This document shows positions 37,731-47,931 of a stretch of 64,000 bases of DNA, piece by piece. The DNA is from Haematobia irritans. Its lineage: Eukaryota > Arthropoda > Insecta > Diptera > Muscidae. A program made the translations under genes and the position numbers. The notes under the pieces are model-generated. The model was not told the origin of the DNA. It saw nothing but the letters and a program-made list of their open reading frames with translations, and made no database searches. Position 1 is the first letter of the stretch. Each line of letters starts with the position of its first letter. The stretch is from positions 72,018,442 to 72,082,441 of the forward strand of contig NC_134401.1 in the NCBI RefSeq assembly GCF_050003625.1. Reading direction: 5' to 3'.

Positions 37731-40700
37731 TTAAATGACTATGAAAGTACTTATGCAGTCGCAAAAACAGCAGTTGATATTCATGCTCTTGAGTCAATTC
37801 GGGTAGAGGCCACTACTTTATGGTCGAACGTTAAAAAGACCTATTTCAATTGTCGAGATCACGTCCAACAAGAGGGAGAACAACCTATCGACAAGGTAAA
37901 ACTTCGGACCCTCTATAGTGAAGCTATGGAAACTTACAAGCGTATAATGGCCGCGGTCAATGATGATATATTGGCGTTGAAAGAACAAATTGACACAGAC
38001 AAGAAAGAAAGGGAATCTCTTGAATCTCAGTCCACTAGTTTGGAGTTTTCGCCAGCACTGAAGCTTCCTCCAGTTGACACCGACACTTTTAAAGGGGGAT
38101 ATACTGCGTGGCCCACATTTCGTGATCTTTTCTCTGCTATTTATATTAAAAATTCGCGACTTAGTAATGTGGAGAAACTTTTTCATCTGACCCAGAAGAC
38201 TACAGGTGAAGCAAGGGAAGTCATTAGTAATGTGCCTCTTACGAACGAGGGATTTGCGTTAGCGTGGAAGAACTTGACCGACAGGTATGAAAATAGAAGG
38301 ATGCAAGTCAATGAACAGTTGCATGTTCTCTTTAACTTACCCCATGTCACATTAGACTCCACTGAAACCATACAGAGGTTACAGCGGACAGTTAATAGTA
38401 GCATTCAGACCCTTGAGACACTTGGAGTTGAAGTGAAGGAATGGGACCCGATTTTAGTTTACATTTGTTCATCCAAATTACCAAGACCTTTTCTAGAAGA
38501 GTTTGAGAGTTCATTGGATGATTGTAAATCTCTTCCGAAATGGACAACATTTGATACGTTTTTGACACACAAATTCAAAACGTTGGAATCGGTTGGCAAC
38601 ATCAAACCACATTTTAAAAAGCCAACTCAGAATAAACCCGAAAACAATCGTTTTAAATTAGGTCCAAATAAATTCGTCAACAGTTTCCAGACCAATATTT
38701 CACAAAGGTCACAAGGTAGAGTTGGAAGAAATAAAGCTAGCTCAAGACCCGCGACAATAAGCCCTGACCCGAATATTCTAAATTGCCAACTCTGTAAAGC
38801 GGTCCACTTTATTCGAGATTGTCCACGGTTTATTGAAAAGAATGTTAATGATCGTATACACATTGTTAAAGTTTCACATCTTTGTTATAATTGTTTATCG
38901 TCGAGCCACGGGGTAAAAGAATGTAAAAGTAAATACGGTTGTAGGGAATGCAAGATGCGTCATCACACGATGTTACACAAGGGTACCGAGACCCAAACAA
39001 GTTCTTCAGACACAAGAGATGTAGCACGACCTAGTACTAGTGCTGCAGCACTTAGTACACAGATACAGTCCGCTCCTCCTGTAGAGAACAATATCACTTC
39101 GTTGACCCTTCAGGATAATCAGCATCCTTGTGGAACGGTACTTTTTACTGCCTTGGTACTAATTGAACATCGTGGACAATTATTTGAGGCCAGAGCTATA
39201 ATTGATTCTGGATCTCAGTCCACATTCATTTCAGAGAAAGTTAAGAATAAATTAAATCTGCCAACTAAAAGAAATTTAATACACGTCACGGGAATTAGTC
39301 AAGAGGTGGCAGAAACATCCACAAAGTCTTGTCTTTTCACTTTACGATCACGTTTCGACCCCAATTTTGCCTTAGACGTTTGGGCACCAGTTTTGAAAAC
39401 CCTCCCTTCACATTTACCGCCACGAAACTTAGCTGTAACAGGGCTAAATGAAGTAGCTAACCTTGATTTAGCCGACCCTAGATTTCACATTAGCCAACCG
39501 GTGGATATGCTTATAGGCATGGACATTGGTCCTTTAATTTTCGAGATGGGGACCCCTATGAGATCCATCGGTACACTGATCGCTCAAAAAACAATTTTCG
39601 GGTGGATCGTTGGAGGGCCAATAGTACATCGAGCCTTCAACGATAACCGAATTGTATTACATAACACAGTTTCAATTGAAAACATTATCACGCGCTTTTG
39701 GGAGGTGGAGGAAATTCCAAAAAAGATCTTAAGGTCAGAGGAAGACACATTCTGCGAAACGAATTTTAGACGCACTACTAGGCGTAATGAGTTTGGAAGA
39801 TACATCGTGACCCTACCTTTTAAAAGTTGTGAAGAGCTGGGAAGCTCTCGTAACATCGCAATGGCACAATTCTACAGAATGGAACGAAAATTGTTGAGAA
39901 CCCCCGACATAAAAGAACAGTACGACAAAACCATATTAGAATATTTGGAGCTTGGTCATATGAGGAAAATTGCAGCCCATGAATTTGCTAAAACTCCAAA
40001 CTATTATTTGCCACATCATGCAGTGATCAAACCTGATCGTCTTACAACGAAACTGCGTGTGGTTTTCAATGCCTCTAGTCCCTCTTCTAATAGGCGCAGT
40101 CTTAATGATAACTTGTTTGCTGGACCTATTCTTCAGCAAGATCTTGTTCTTCAAATTTTGAAATGGAGGTTTTTTAAGTATGTTTACAATGCCGATGTTA
40201 CAAAAATGTACAGACAGATTCTTCTGGACCCTTCTCAGACACAATTCCAGCGCATACTCTTTAGGAAATCACCCACGGACCCACTGGAGGAATTTGAACT
40301 CCTAACGGTTACCTTTGGAGTAAATTGCGCTCCATTTCTTGCAATCCGAACACTTCTTCAACTTGCGGAAGATGTGTTGGACTCATACCCCTTGGCTTCC
40401 AAAATCATTCGTGAAAATCTTTATGTTGACGACGTTTTAGCTGGTGCACATACTATCGAAGACGCTATTAGATCACGAGAGGAATTGATTTCGGCTTTAG
40501 ACTCGGCTGGGTTTCAAATTATGAAATGGACGGCCAATCAGCAAAAAATTATCCAAGGGTTACCTACGGAACATTTACTTCCAGTGAATTGGTTAGACTT
40601 GTCGGAGGATTCATCCACAAAGACTCTGGGTGTTAGGTGGAATATTTCGGGAGATTATTTCACTTTTAATCAGCCTACAATCGAGATTAGGAAAAATTAT

Positions 40701-42977
40701 ACGAAACGAGATGTTCTGTCCACTATTGCCAAATTATTTGACCCTTGTGGTTGGTTAGCACCGGTAGTTGTCGTAGCCAAGTTAGTAATGCAGCAGGTAT
40801 GGCTTGACAAAATCGACTGGGATGACCCACTAAAAGCCATCACCTTAATGAATTGGAACAAGTTCGTAAAAACCAGTAGCCATATAGAAACTGTAAAAAT
40901 TCCAAGATGGATTCATTATGTACCCTCTTCACTAGTACAGATTCACGGTTTTTGCGATGCATCTGAGATTGCGTATGCTGCTACATTGTACATTAGGGTG
41001 GAACATAGTACAAACCAAGTTGACACTCATTTATTGGCCGCCAAGACACGAATAGCACCTATTAAAAAACTTTCCCTACCAAGACTCGAATTGTGCGGGG
41101 CGGTGTTATTATCAAAATTAGCCTCTTCCATTATTTCCAATCTCCAGATTTCAGACTTTACGACACACTTCTGGACTGATTCAACTATTGTATTAGCCTG
41201 GTTGAAGAAGCCTCCTTGCTCTTGGAGCACCTTTGTGGGAAATCGAGTTTCCGAAATCCAAGATACGTTTGCGAATAGTCAATGGAGTCACATAGATTCC
41301 GAAAACAATCCGGCTGATTTAGCTAGCCGGGGTTGCACACCACAGGAACTTCAACGTCACAATTTGTGGTGGCATGGACCAGAGTGGCTGAAATGGCCAA
41401 AAGAGCGATGGCCTATTTGTGAAGGCATCAATGATACAAACTTAGAAGCCAAAGCAGTAAAAGTCCTAACGACCACCACATTTGAAGATCCATTGTATAG
41501 ATTTTCATCGTTGTCGCGAGCTTACCGCGTCCTGAGTTATGCTTTAAGGTGGTGGAGAAACACAGGCTCAAACCGACAGCATCTGAGGCTACCATCAGTT
41601 GAAATAACGCCGGAAGAAATTCACGAGGTAAAACGACGCTTGCTCAGAATGACACAGAGACAATATTTTCCCAAAGAATATAATGATTTAGAACAAAAAA
41701 TTAGGATTTCACCCGACAGTGCGTTGCTTACAATGAACCCTTTTTTAGATCAACATGGTATTATGCGAGCTAATGGGCGCCTTGTTCAGTCACCCGTTTT
41801 AACGTATAGTGAGAGACATCCTATTCTGTTGCCATATGAGGCACGGTTAACTCAACTTCTAGTCGAATTCACACATAACATAACTATGCATGGGGGAAAT
41901 CAGCTTATGACCCGAGTTTTGAGATCTGAATTTTGGATCTTTCGTCTAAAGCCACTTGTAAAGAAGATAATTCATAATTGCAAAATATGCATCTTGTTTA
42001 AACGACGTAACCAATCTCAAATTATGGCCTCGTTGCCTCCACAACGTTCACTACTTTCGCGACCCTTCACAAATACCGGGGTAGATTTTGCCGGTCCGGT
42101 CGACATTAAAAACTATAAGTCCCGTGGGTGCCTAATTACGAAGGGCTACATTTGTATTTTTGTGTGTTTTGCGACAAAAGCGATCCACTTGGAAGCGACG
42201 ACTGATCTGTCCTCTCAATCGTTTCTTGCGGCTTTTGCACGTTTTATTGCTCGTCGAGGTTGTCCTTCATGCGTCTATTCAAATAATGGAAAGAATTTTG
42301 TAGGAGCGGTGGAGCTCCTCAAAAAGGATCGTCTTGAATTTCTTAAAACCATACAGACCCAAACTCTTAGCCAATACTCTCACCAAGATCTCGCATGGCA
42401 ATTTATACCTCCTGGAGCTCCGCATATGGGAGGCTTGTGGGAGGCGGGAGTGAAGTCTCTAAAATCCCATTTGCGCAAATCTATTCCGAAAATGAGTTTC
42501 ACATTTGAGGAACTCACCACAGTGTTGGCTCGTATTGAAGCCTGTTTAAATTCCAGACCCTTGTGCAGGTCTAGTGAAGATCCAAACGATTTCTCGGCAT
42601 TGACCCCAGGCCACTTTTTGATTGGCACGTCAATGCTGGCGCCATCTGAGCCCAATTTTTCGGATCAAGAAGTAACATTAGCAAATAGATGGAAACGGCT
42701 TAAAATAATTTCGCAGTATTTTTGTTTGAGGTGGAAAAATGAATATTTAAATGAATTACATCGTAGGACAAAGTGGAAATACCAGCAGGAGAATCTTAAG
42801 GAAAACGACCTTGTTGTGATACGTGATGACAGATTTCCTCCAACAGACTGGTTAATGGGTCGCATTGAAAAAACATACCATGGGGTTGACGGCAATGTAC
42901 GGGTCGTCGATATACGAACGTCGAACGGAACAGTAAACAGACCCATCACAAAAATTGTCAAATTGTTTTCCTCCTGA
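37668..42977 (+). CDS. BEL/Pao Gag-Pol polyprotein
   Basis: One frame of 1769 codons. The formal Met at 37668 lies in the MITE; the original start was probably the ATG at 37401, which is in frame once the MITE and one TTAA are disregarded. Order: gag capsid-like region with FKGGYTAWPTFRDLF (about residues 145-320); three zinc knuckles CQLCKAVHFIRDC, CYNCLSSSHGVKEC, CRECKMRHHTMLH (about 373-438); aspartic protease IIDSGSQSTFIS (about 510); RT with NADVTKMYRQ (839) and YVDD (920); RNase H with FCDAS (1098) and WTDST (1169); integrase zinc module HNITMHGGN ... CKICILFK; integrase core with D in GVDFAGP (1473) and E in LWEAGVKS. The second Asp (S-D-N-G in relatives) is Asn at residue 1539 (AAT, 42282-42284), so integration is probably lost. 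Confidence 0.93.
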   Translation: MHFRSKMKLRVVILTKDDCPGLNDYESTYAVAKTAVDIHALESIRVEATTLWSNVKKTYFNCRDHVQQEGEQPIDKVKLRTLYSEAMETYKRIMAAVNDDILALKEQIDTDKKERESLESQSTSLEFSPALKLPPVDTDTFKGGYTAWPTFRDLFSAIYIKNSRLSNVEKLFHLTQKTTGEAREVISNVPLTNEGFALAWKNLTDRYENRRMQVNEQLHVLFNLPHVTLDSTETIQRLQRTVNSSIQTLETLGVEVKEWDPILVYICSSKLPRPFLEEFESSLDDCKSLPKWTTFDTFLTHKFKTLESVGNIKPHFKKPTQNKPENNRFKLGPNKFVNSFQTNISQRSQGRVGRNKASSRPATISPDPNILNCQLCKAVHFIRDCPRFIEKNVNDRIHIVKVSHLCYNCLSSSHGVKECKSKYGCRECKMRHHTMLHKGTETQTSSSDTRDVARPSTSAAALSTQIQSAPPVENNITSLTLQDNQHPCGTVLFTALVLIEHRGQLFEARAIIDSGSQSTFISEKVKNKLNLPTKRNLIHVTGISQEVAETSTKSCLFTLRSRFDPNFALDVWAPVLKTLPSHLPPRNLAVTGLNEVANLDLADPRFHISQPVDMLIGMDIGPLIFEMGTPMRSIGTLIAQKTIFGWIVGGPIVHRAFNDNRIVLHNTVSIENIITRFWEVEEIPKKILRSEEDTFCETNFRRTTRRNEFGRYIVTLPFKSCEELGSSRNIAMAQFYRMERKLLRTPDIKEQYDKTILEYLELGHMRKIAAHEFAKTPNYYLPHHAVIKPDRLTTKLRVVFNASSPSSNRRSLNDNLFAGPILQQDLVLQILKWRFFKYVYNADVTKMYRQILLDPSQTQFQRILFRKSPTDPLEEFELLTVTFGVNCAPFLAIRTLLQLAEDVLDSYPLASKIIRENLYVDDVLAGAHTIEDAIRSREELISALDSAGFQIMKWTANQQKIIQGLPTEHLLPVNWLDLSEDSSTKTLGVRWNISGDYFTFNQPTIEIRKNYTKRDVLSTIAKLFDPCGWLAPVVVVAKLVMQQVWLDKIDWDDPLKAITLMNWNKFVKTSSHIETVKIPRWIHYVPSSLVQIHGFCDASEIAYAATLYIRVEHSTNQVDTHLLAAKTRIAPIKKLSLPRLELCGAVLLSKLASSIISNLQISDFTTHFWTDSTIVLAWLKKPPCSWSTFVGNRVSEIQDTFANSQWSHIDSENNPADLASRGCTPQELQRHNLWWHGPEWLKWPKERWPICEGINDTNLEAKAVKVLTTTTFEDPLYRFSSLSRAYRVLSYALRWWRNTGSNRQHLRLPSVEITPEEIHEVKRRLLRMTQRQYFPKEYNDLEQKIRISPDSALLTMNPFLDQHGIMRANGRLVQSPVLTYSERHPILLPYEARLTQLLVEFTHNITMHGGNQLMTRVLRSEFWIFRLKPLVKKIIHNCKICILFKRRNQSQIMASLPPQRSLLSRPFTNTGVDFAGPVDIKNYKSRGCLITKGYICIFVCFATKAIHLEATTDLSSQSFLAAFARFIARRGCPSCVYSNNGKNFVGAVELLKKDRLEFLKTIQTQTLSQYSHQDLAWQFIPPGAPHMGGLWEAGVKSLKSHLRKSIPKMSFTFEELTTVLARIEACLNSRPLCRSSEDPNDFSALTPGHFLIGTSMLAPSEPNFSDQEVTLANRWKRLKIISQYFCLRWKNEYLNELHRRTKWKYQQENLKENDLVVIRDDRFPPTDWLMGRIEKTYHGVDGNVRVVDIRTSNGTVNRPITKIVKLFSS

Positions 42978-43034
42978 CTAGGGTACTTTTCTCTAAACAA
43001 ACAAACTTGGTACTCGCAGCGGTTTTTAATTACA

Positions 43035-43035
43035 G
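43035..43035 (+). promoter_or_regulatory. candidate splice acceptor before the BEL 3' ORF
   Basis: GGTTTTTAATTACAG ends at 43035, two bases before the ATG at 43038, with CTCTAAAC upstream as a possible branch site. It suggests a spliced subgenomic mRNA as used for retroviral env. Confidence 0.45.
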
Positions 43036-43037
43036 AT

Positions 43038-43985
43038 ATGGCAGCCTACTTACCACGACCAGAGTCTCGCGATGAGCGCCGCGGTCGCGAGCGGGGAGGT
43101 AGATCTGATGAAAGGCCACATACCTTAAACAGACAACGTTCGGTCAGTCGTCGAAATGGGCATGTGGTCTGGAGAGGAAGACCCACGTCATGGCAATATT
43201 CATGTGGCATCTGCCAGGAAGATCACGCTCTGAACACATGCCCTCGGTTCCGTGAAAAGAATCCGTCGCAAAGGTACGAGACGGTAGAGCGTCGTGGATA
43301 TTGCCGGAACTGTTTGGCACGGAGCCACTTGGCCCCGGACTGCCCCTCACTCACCGGCTGCCGTCACTGTAACCGGCGTCATCACTCTCTACTACATGGA
43401 GCCCCTCAGTTTGAAGACCCTTTGCGGCCGGCTCATCTCTTTGAGGATAATGTCATCGCTGCCGCCGCTCCGCCGGCTAATCCAGTCCCATTCAGGTGGG
43501 ACCTGGTCTTTGTACCAACAGCCATGGTACGGGTATCTGAGGACGAGGTTGACCGGTATACCACCATACGCGCCGTTGTCAGTCAATCGGCAACTATGAC
43601 ACGAATAGCGTATTCAACTTTCCGTCGAATTGGACTGAGGTCGTTCAACCATCGAGGGCAGCGGTTCACTACATTCAGGTTGATGCCTCGTAGTACTAGT
43701 GGAACGTGGGCTTTGAGGGTTAATGCCCTTATTACAGATGAATTGCCTACTAGACCCTACTCTGACCCTATCTTAGAAGACCCGACCCGAGACCTCGCCC
43801 AGGATACTTTAGCCGACATGGACCCTCGATCAAATTCACCTATCGATCTGGAACTTGGTGCTGATGTTTACCCCGCTCTTCGAAGAGATGGACACGTATT
43901 TACGGGCCTTGGCGACGTTCATGCATACCTCACAACACTCGGCTATGTCTTTGCGGGGCCTATTAGAAATATGCCGAGGGACTGA
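43038..43985 (+). CDS. BEL 3' ORF: zinc-knuckle protein with degenerate protease-like domain
   Basis: 315 codons, opening 60 bases after the gag-pol stop. Residues 1-50 are Arg-rich (RDERRGRERGGRSDER). Three zinc knuckles follow with the spacing of the Gag set: CGICQEDHALNTC (56-68), CRNCLARSHLAPDC (about 88-101), CRHCNRRHHSLLH (about 112-124). Residues about 175-312 line up with the BEL protease and what follows: TIRAVVSQSATM in place of a D-S-G-S motif, LADMDPRSNSPIDLELGADV in place of the LADPRF...GMDIG stretch, and GYVFAGPI in place of GWIVGGPI. The catalytic Asp is absent. It looks like a diverged duplicate of nucleocapsid plus protease in the env position. It is more GC-rich than the flanking pol. 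A nucleic-acid-binding accessory role is a guess. Confidence 0.8.
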   Translation: MAAYLPRPESRDERRGRERGGRSDERPHTLNRQRSVSRRNGHVVWRGRPTSWQYSCGICQEDHALNTCPRFREKNPSQRYETVERRGYCRNCLARSHLAPDCPSLTGCRHCNRRHHSLLHGAPQFEDPLRPAHLFEDNVIAAAAPPANPVPFRWDLVFVPTAMVRVSEDEVDRYTTIRAVVSQSATMTRIAYSTFRRIGLRSFNHRGQRFTTFRLMPRSTSGTWALRVNALITDELPTRPYSDPILEDPTRDLAQDTLADMDPRSNSPIDLELGADVYPALRRDGHVFTGLGDVHAYLTTLGYVFAGPIRNMPRD

Positions 43986-44021
43986 AGCTGTCACCAACAT
44001 CTTTTCAAATAACACTGGTCA

Positions 44022-44034
44022 CGGGGGGGCGGGA
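44022..44034 (+). promoter_or_regulatory. BEL polypurine tract
   Basis: CGGGGGGGCGGGA immediately before the 3' LTR; G-rich with one C, the expected plus-strand primer site. Confidence 0.7.
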
Positions 44035-44790
44035 TGTTTAGCATAGTGCTATAATTTTGGTCATTTTTGTATATACACTGGTTGTGCTAAAATTTTAACC
44101 AATGATGTCTCTAACGGTTGCTCTCATTTGCATTCATGTATGCGTATGTGATCAACCACCTGATGCATTCTCATTGCTGTTGATGTTGTAGTTTGCTGAA
44201 TGTCAAAAAAGAGGACTGAAAAGACAATCAACAAAAGATCAATAGGGCAGTTAATTGTCATCGCTCTTCAACCGTGTACGTAACCCCCCGTGGCTAGCAA
44301 AAAGTATACAAAAAAGGGAAAATATATAAATAAATAGACATTTACCAATAAGAAAATAAAAGTTTTTAAACAAAATAACTAAATAAAATTGCCCTATACT
44401 TACCTCAGTGTAACCTTATACTTACCTGTGAAAAACCATCATACTTACCCGCTTGTACATATTTTATACTTACCCTAAACTGAATTTACATGAAAAAGAA
44501 AACATTTACAAGCTAAAATTGTGAAATAAAATATAACTTAAAAACTAATATTGCACTTTACGTTCATTAAAACTAGTTTTATTGCACATTACATTGCACA
44601 TTGTAATTAACTTAAACTACTTACCACCTTTGAATTCAAACCTAATTCAATACTTACCTATCCATGAACTTGTGAAAGCTTTGCTATACCTAGTGATACT
44701 TACCAATAAATGAAATTGAACTCAATTTAAAGTGTTTTTACAATTGGAAAATCAAATTAATAAACAAAAAAAAAGGTTCGTAAGTAATCA
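44035..44790 (+). repeat. BEL 3' LTR, 756 bp
   Basis: Same ends as the 5' LTR. It differs by a 12-base local duplication of ATTGCACATTAC near 44580-44600 and one extra A in a poly-A run. Confidence 0.92.
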
Positions 44791-44795
44791 AATAT

Positions 44796-45791
44796 ATTAA
44801 TTCCATTAAGTATTAACAAAAACAAATAATTAATTTAATAATTAATTTTATGAAGAAAAATTAAGTTTTAAGAATTTACACAAACACGAAAGGAATGATA
44901 TATTTTATTTTGGAAAAACAAAATGTTAAAGTGAATATTAATAATTATGTGGAGTGGAAATTTTGATTTTCAGAAATTAAAATTAAAACTCACCTATTAG
45001 ATCGTCGAAAATGACCGCAGGCCTGTTGTCGTATCTTGATCCATGAGGCTAAAATTTCCACTCTATCAAATAGTAAAGCTAATACAAATAGTTATGTGTC
45101 TTGTGTATCCTTAAAGTATGGTTCTACATATGAATCCTTGAATAGTTCCGAAAATTAGAAAAATAGCATGGCGTCTTCGTTTTGTCAAAAATTTGATATC
45201 GCAATATTCATAGCCTTCGACTGTTGAATATAAATTTTCTTCGTCTTCGCAATTTTCTCTTCTAGTTAAAATCAGACATAACTCAAGCAAACCAATATTT
45301 CGTTGTATGTAAATTTTCCGTTTTCAACAACTCGAAGCACACAAAGGTCGCTTCTGTCCGACTTGCCAATTTGGCTCTATAACCAAAAAAAATGGTGTTT
45401 CAACAGCAGAGTAGGTAAAATTTCAGGATATATAATGATTTCCTCATTTGTATATTGTATTCAAAAAAAATTATTGCCGTAGTAGATTCGTATTGAAATA
45501 TTTATTTTTGTTTTAACAAAGTTCAACATAAATCCAATCGTTTAATTCGAAATTAATTTTTTTTCACGATTCACAGTAAAATTATTTTAATCGTCTTTTT
45601 ATTTTCAAATTATGTTTTTCTTCTTTCTCACAAGGAAAAATTTTATCCAATCTTCAAATGTCTATCCAAAATTTTTTCTTTCTTCTTCCAATTTTAAATT
45701 CTCAGTCATCCAAATATTTTTCATAGCCTCCCTTAATTGAAATTAGAATTTTTCTAGCAAGTTGATTCGTACACAAGTGCTAGCAGTCACA
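44796..45791 (-). repeat. gypsy 5' LTR, part 2
   Basis: Continues from ATTAATTCCATTAAG to GCTAGCAGTCACA, matching 28521-29482 with a few indels, including a 27-bp difference near 45085-45110. Confidence 0.9.
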
Positions 45792-46122
45792 AATATAAAG
45801 CTAGAGCAATTTTGATGCAATTGTACAAAATAGCATTTATGATTTATCGGGCGATACATATGTATTCGAGATATAGGACAATTTGAGTAGTATTTACAAT
45901 TTTGGCTACTCAGCAATGACGATTTAACAAGTATATTGGTTAAATCTCGCCAAGATATGTGGTCAGTTGTGGGTTGTGATATATTATTTGGGCAATTCCG
46001 GCGATATTTCCACAAGTCGGAGGTTTATTGAAAATTCGACAATTCTGTGGAAAGTTTGGCATTACAGTGTGTAGGATATGACTACGATATGCGGAAATCA
46101 TCACAAAATTTTGTGTAAAAAA

Positions 46123-46342
46123 TGGGAGCCACCATGGTGCAATGGCCGCCTTGCATACACAAGGTCGTGGGTTCGATTCCTGCTACGACCGAACACCAAA
46201 AAGTTTTTCAGCGGTGGATTATCCCACCTCAGTAATGCTGGTGACATTTCTGAGGGTTTCAAAGCATCTCTAAGTGGTTTCACTGGAATGTGGAACGCCG
46301 TTCGGACTCGGCTATAAAAAGGAGGTCCCTTGTCATTGAGCT
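46123..46342 (+). mobile_element. tRNA-derived SINE, 3'-truncated
   Basis: A tRNA-like head with A box around TGGTGCAATGG and B box GGTTCGATTCC (46170-46180) is followed by a non-tRNA body containing TTCGGACTCGGCTATAAAAA and GGTCCCTTGTCATTGAGCT, a SINE body I have seen in calyptrate flies. The usual tail is missing; A4 sequence resumes at about 46343. Confidence 0.75.
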
Positions 46343-47319
46343 CTGGCGTACATATATATGGGAGCTATATCTAAATCTAAACCGATTTTGACCAAATTTA
46401 ACATGCATAGTTAGAATAATAATCCTGCTATCTCAGCAAAAAACATAAATGGGAGAATACTTTTGGCCTCCGTGGTCATATGGGTGTAAATCGGCCGAAA
46501 GATATATATGGGAGCTATTCAACCAAAATTAGCACGCTTAACGATACTACTCATAAGTACTTCTTGTGCAAAATTTGAAGCAAATCATATCAAACCTCTT
46601 GCTTTTGAGGCCACATGAGTCTAAACCGGGCGAAAGATATATTTGGGAGCTATATCTAAATCTGAACTGATTTTAACCAATTTTAGCACACTGAATTATA
46701 CTCTTAAACGTACTCCTTGTGCAAAATTTTAAGCAAATCAAGGCAAAACTCTGGCTTTTGAGGCCATATTAGTCGAAATCGGACGAAAGGTATATATGGG
46801 AGCTATATCTAAATCTGAACAATTAACAATACTATTAAACGTACTCCTTGTGCAAAATTTGAAGCAAATCAGGACAAAACTCTGGCTTTTGAGACCATAT
46901 AAGTGAAAATCGGACGAAAGATATATATGGGAGCTATATCTAAATATTTGCACATCTTACGAAAGCCCCAAAATATTTGGCTGGCCGAAATTTTGAGAAA
47001 ATACGTTGATAAATACGTCAATTGTGACCAGATCGGTGATAAATATATATTGCAGTTATATCTAAATCTGAACCGATTTTTTCCAAAATCAATAGCGATT
47101 GTCTTTGAGCCAATGTAAAACTCTGTGCCAAATTTGAGGACGATCGGACTTAAACTGCGAGCTGTACTTTGCACACAAAATTACATATACAGACAGACGG
47201 ACGGACAGACAGACCGATATCGCTAAATCGACTCAGAATTTAATTCTTAGACGATCGGTATACTAAACAATGGGTCCCAGACTTTTCCTTCTTGGTGTTA
47301 CATACAAATGCACAAACTT

Positions 47320-47891
47320 CCCAACAAAAAAATTTGGAAGTTCTTCCAAAGGCACAACTTTAAGCACTTCCAGAAGATGCACTCCCAATGATGTTCTTTA
47401 TTTTAACTACCCAGGAAGTTCTTTAATTAAAATTTTTTATAACTTGGGTTTTTCATACTTTGAATGGATAATTTTAACTTTTTTTGTTTCAAATACGTTA
47501 AAAACGGAGTAAGAATTCATAAAATGGTACAAATCATTTAAATTTTGTCGAAAAAATGCTAAATCCAATCAGAAAAAATTGTGAATTTTTGAAAATATTT
47601 GAGGTCAATCGTTTCCGAGATGCGTTAGAATCCATTAAAAATTATAAGAAATTATAAAAATGATTTATTTGACAAAATATCACAGAATTTTTTAATTTAC
47701 ATCCAAAACATTGAATGCGGATCACACCTAAAGAAGTGATGCAAATTCTGTGCAACGTCTGTTGAAATGGAGGACTTCCGTCCTATGACAAGCCCATGTT
47801 AAATTCATCGCTTCTGCGTCAATTTTGAACCACTTCCGGATCCAAAAAGAACATTTTCATTACTTTTTTGGCGACGCTTTTTTTTGTTGGG
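47320..47891. mobile_element. TIR element family T, copy T2, inserted in A4
   Basis: Ends CCCAACAAAAAAA and TTTTTTTGTTGGG, flanked by TT on both sides. Removing it restores the A-family junction CACAAACTTATTATACCC. Internal parts match T1 (GGACTTCCGTCCTATGACAA, CACTTCCGGATCCAAAAA). Confidence 0.8.
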
Positions 47892-47931
47892 TTATTATAC
47901 CCTGTACCACAGTAGCGGTGAAGGGTATAAT

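Larger units (their letters stand above)
35093..44790 (+). mobile_element. BEL/Pao LTR retrotransposon nested in the gypsy LTR
   Basis: Direct LTRs 35093-35835 and 44035-44790, with 5-bp target duplication AATAT (35088-35092 and 44791-44795). Order: LTR, primer site, long leader, fused gag-pol, extra 3' ORF, purine tract, LTR. The LTRs are nearly identical apart from a short local duplication in the right one, so the insertion is young. A TTAA-type MITE interrupts the start of gag. Confidence 0.93.
28007..45791 (-). mobile_element. Ty3/gypsy LTR retrotransposon (Osvaldo-like), with BEL nested in its 5' LTR
   Basis: Two long direct repeats bound it, with a 4-bp AATA duplication outside (28003-28006 and 45792-45795). 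Minus-strand order is 5' LTR, primer site, gag, pol, polypurine tract, 3' LTR, with no env. Size without the BEL insertion is about 8.1 kb. The tRNA-Lys primer site set 8 bases off the LTR, the long LTRs and the 4-bp duplication resemble the Osvaldo group as I know it (inference). pol is broken twice, so this copy is dead. Confidence 0.88.
27800..47930 (-). mobile_element. Helitron/DINE-like family A, copy A4, host of the retrotransposon nest
   Basis: Minus-oriented. Its 3' end is at the left: ACAAGTAAGTAAAGTCTAAA then hairpin GTCGGGCGGGCCGAC. A-family sequence runs to 28006, resumes at 45792 (TATAAAGCTAGAGC...) with units bearing ATATATGGGAGCTATATCTA, a (CAGA)-rich tract at 47195-47215, and ends at the right with the 5' hairpin around 47898-47929. 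It holds the gypsy element, a tRNA-SINE (46123-46342) and T2 (47320-47891). Confidence 0.8.

Noticed and set aside
46123..46195. A genuine tRNA gene
   Set aside because: The B box is good but the acceptor and anticodon arms do not fold well and a SINE body follows.
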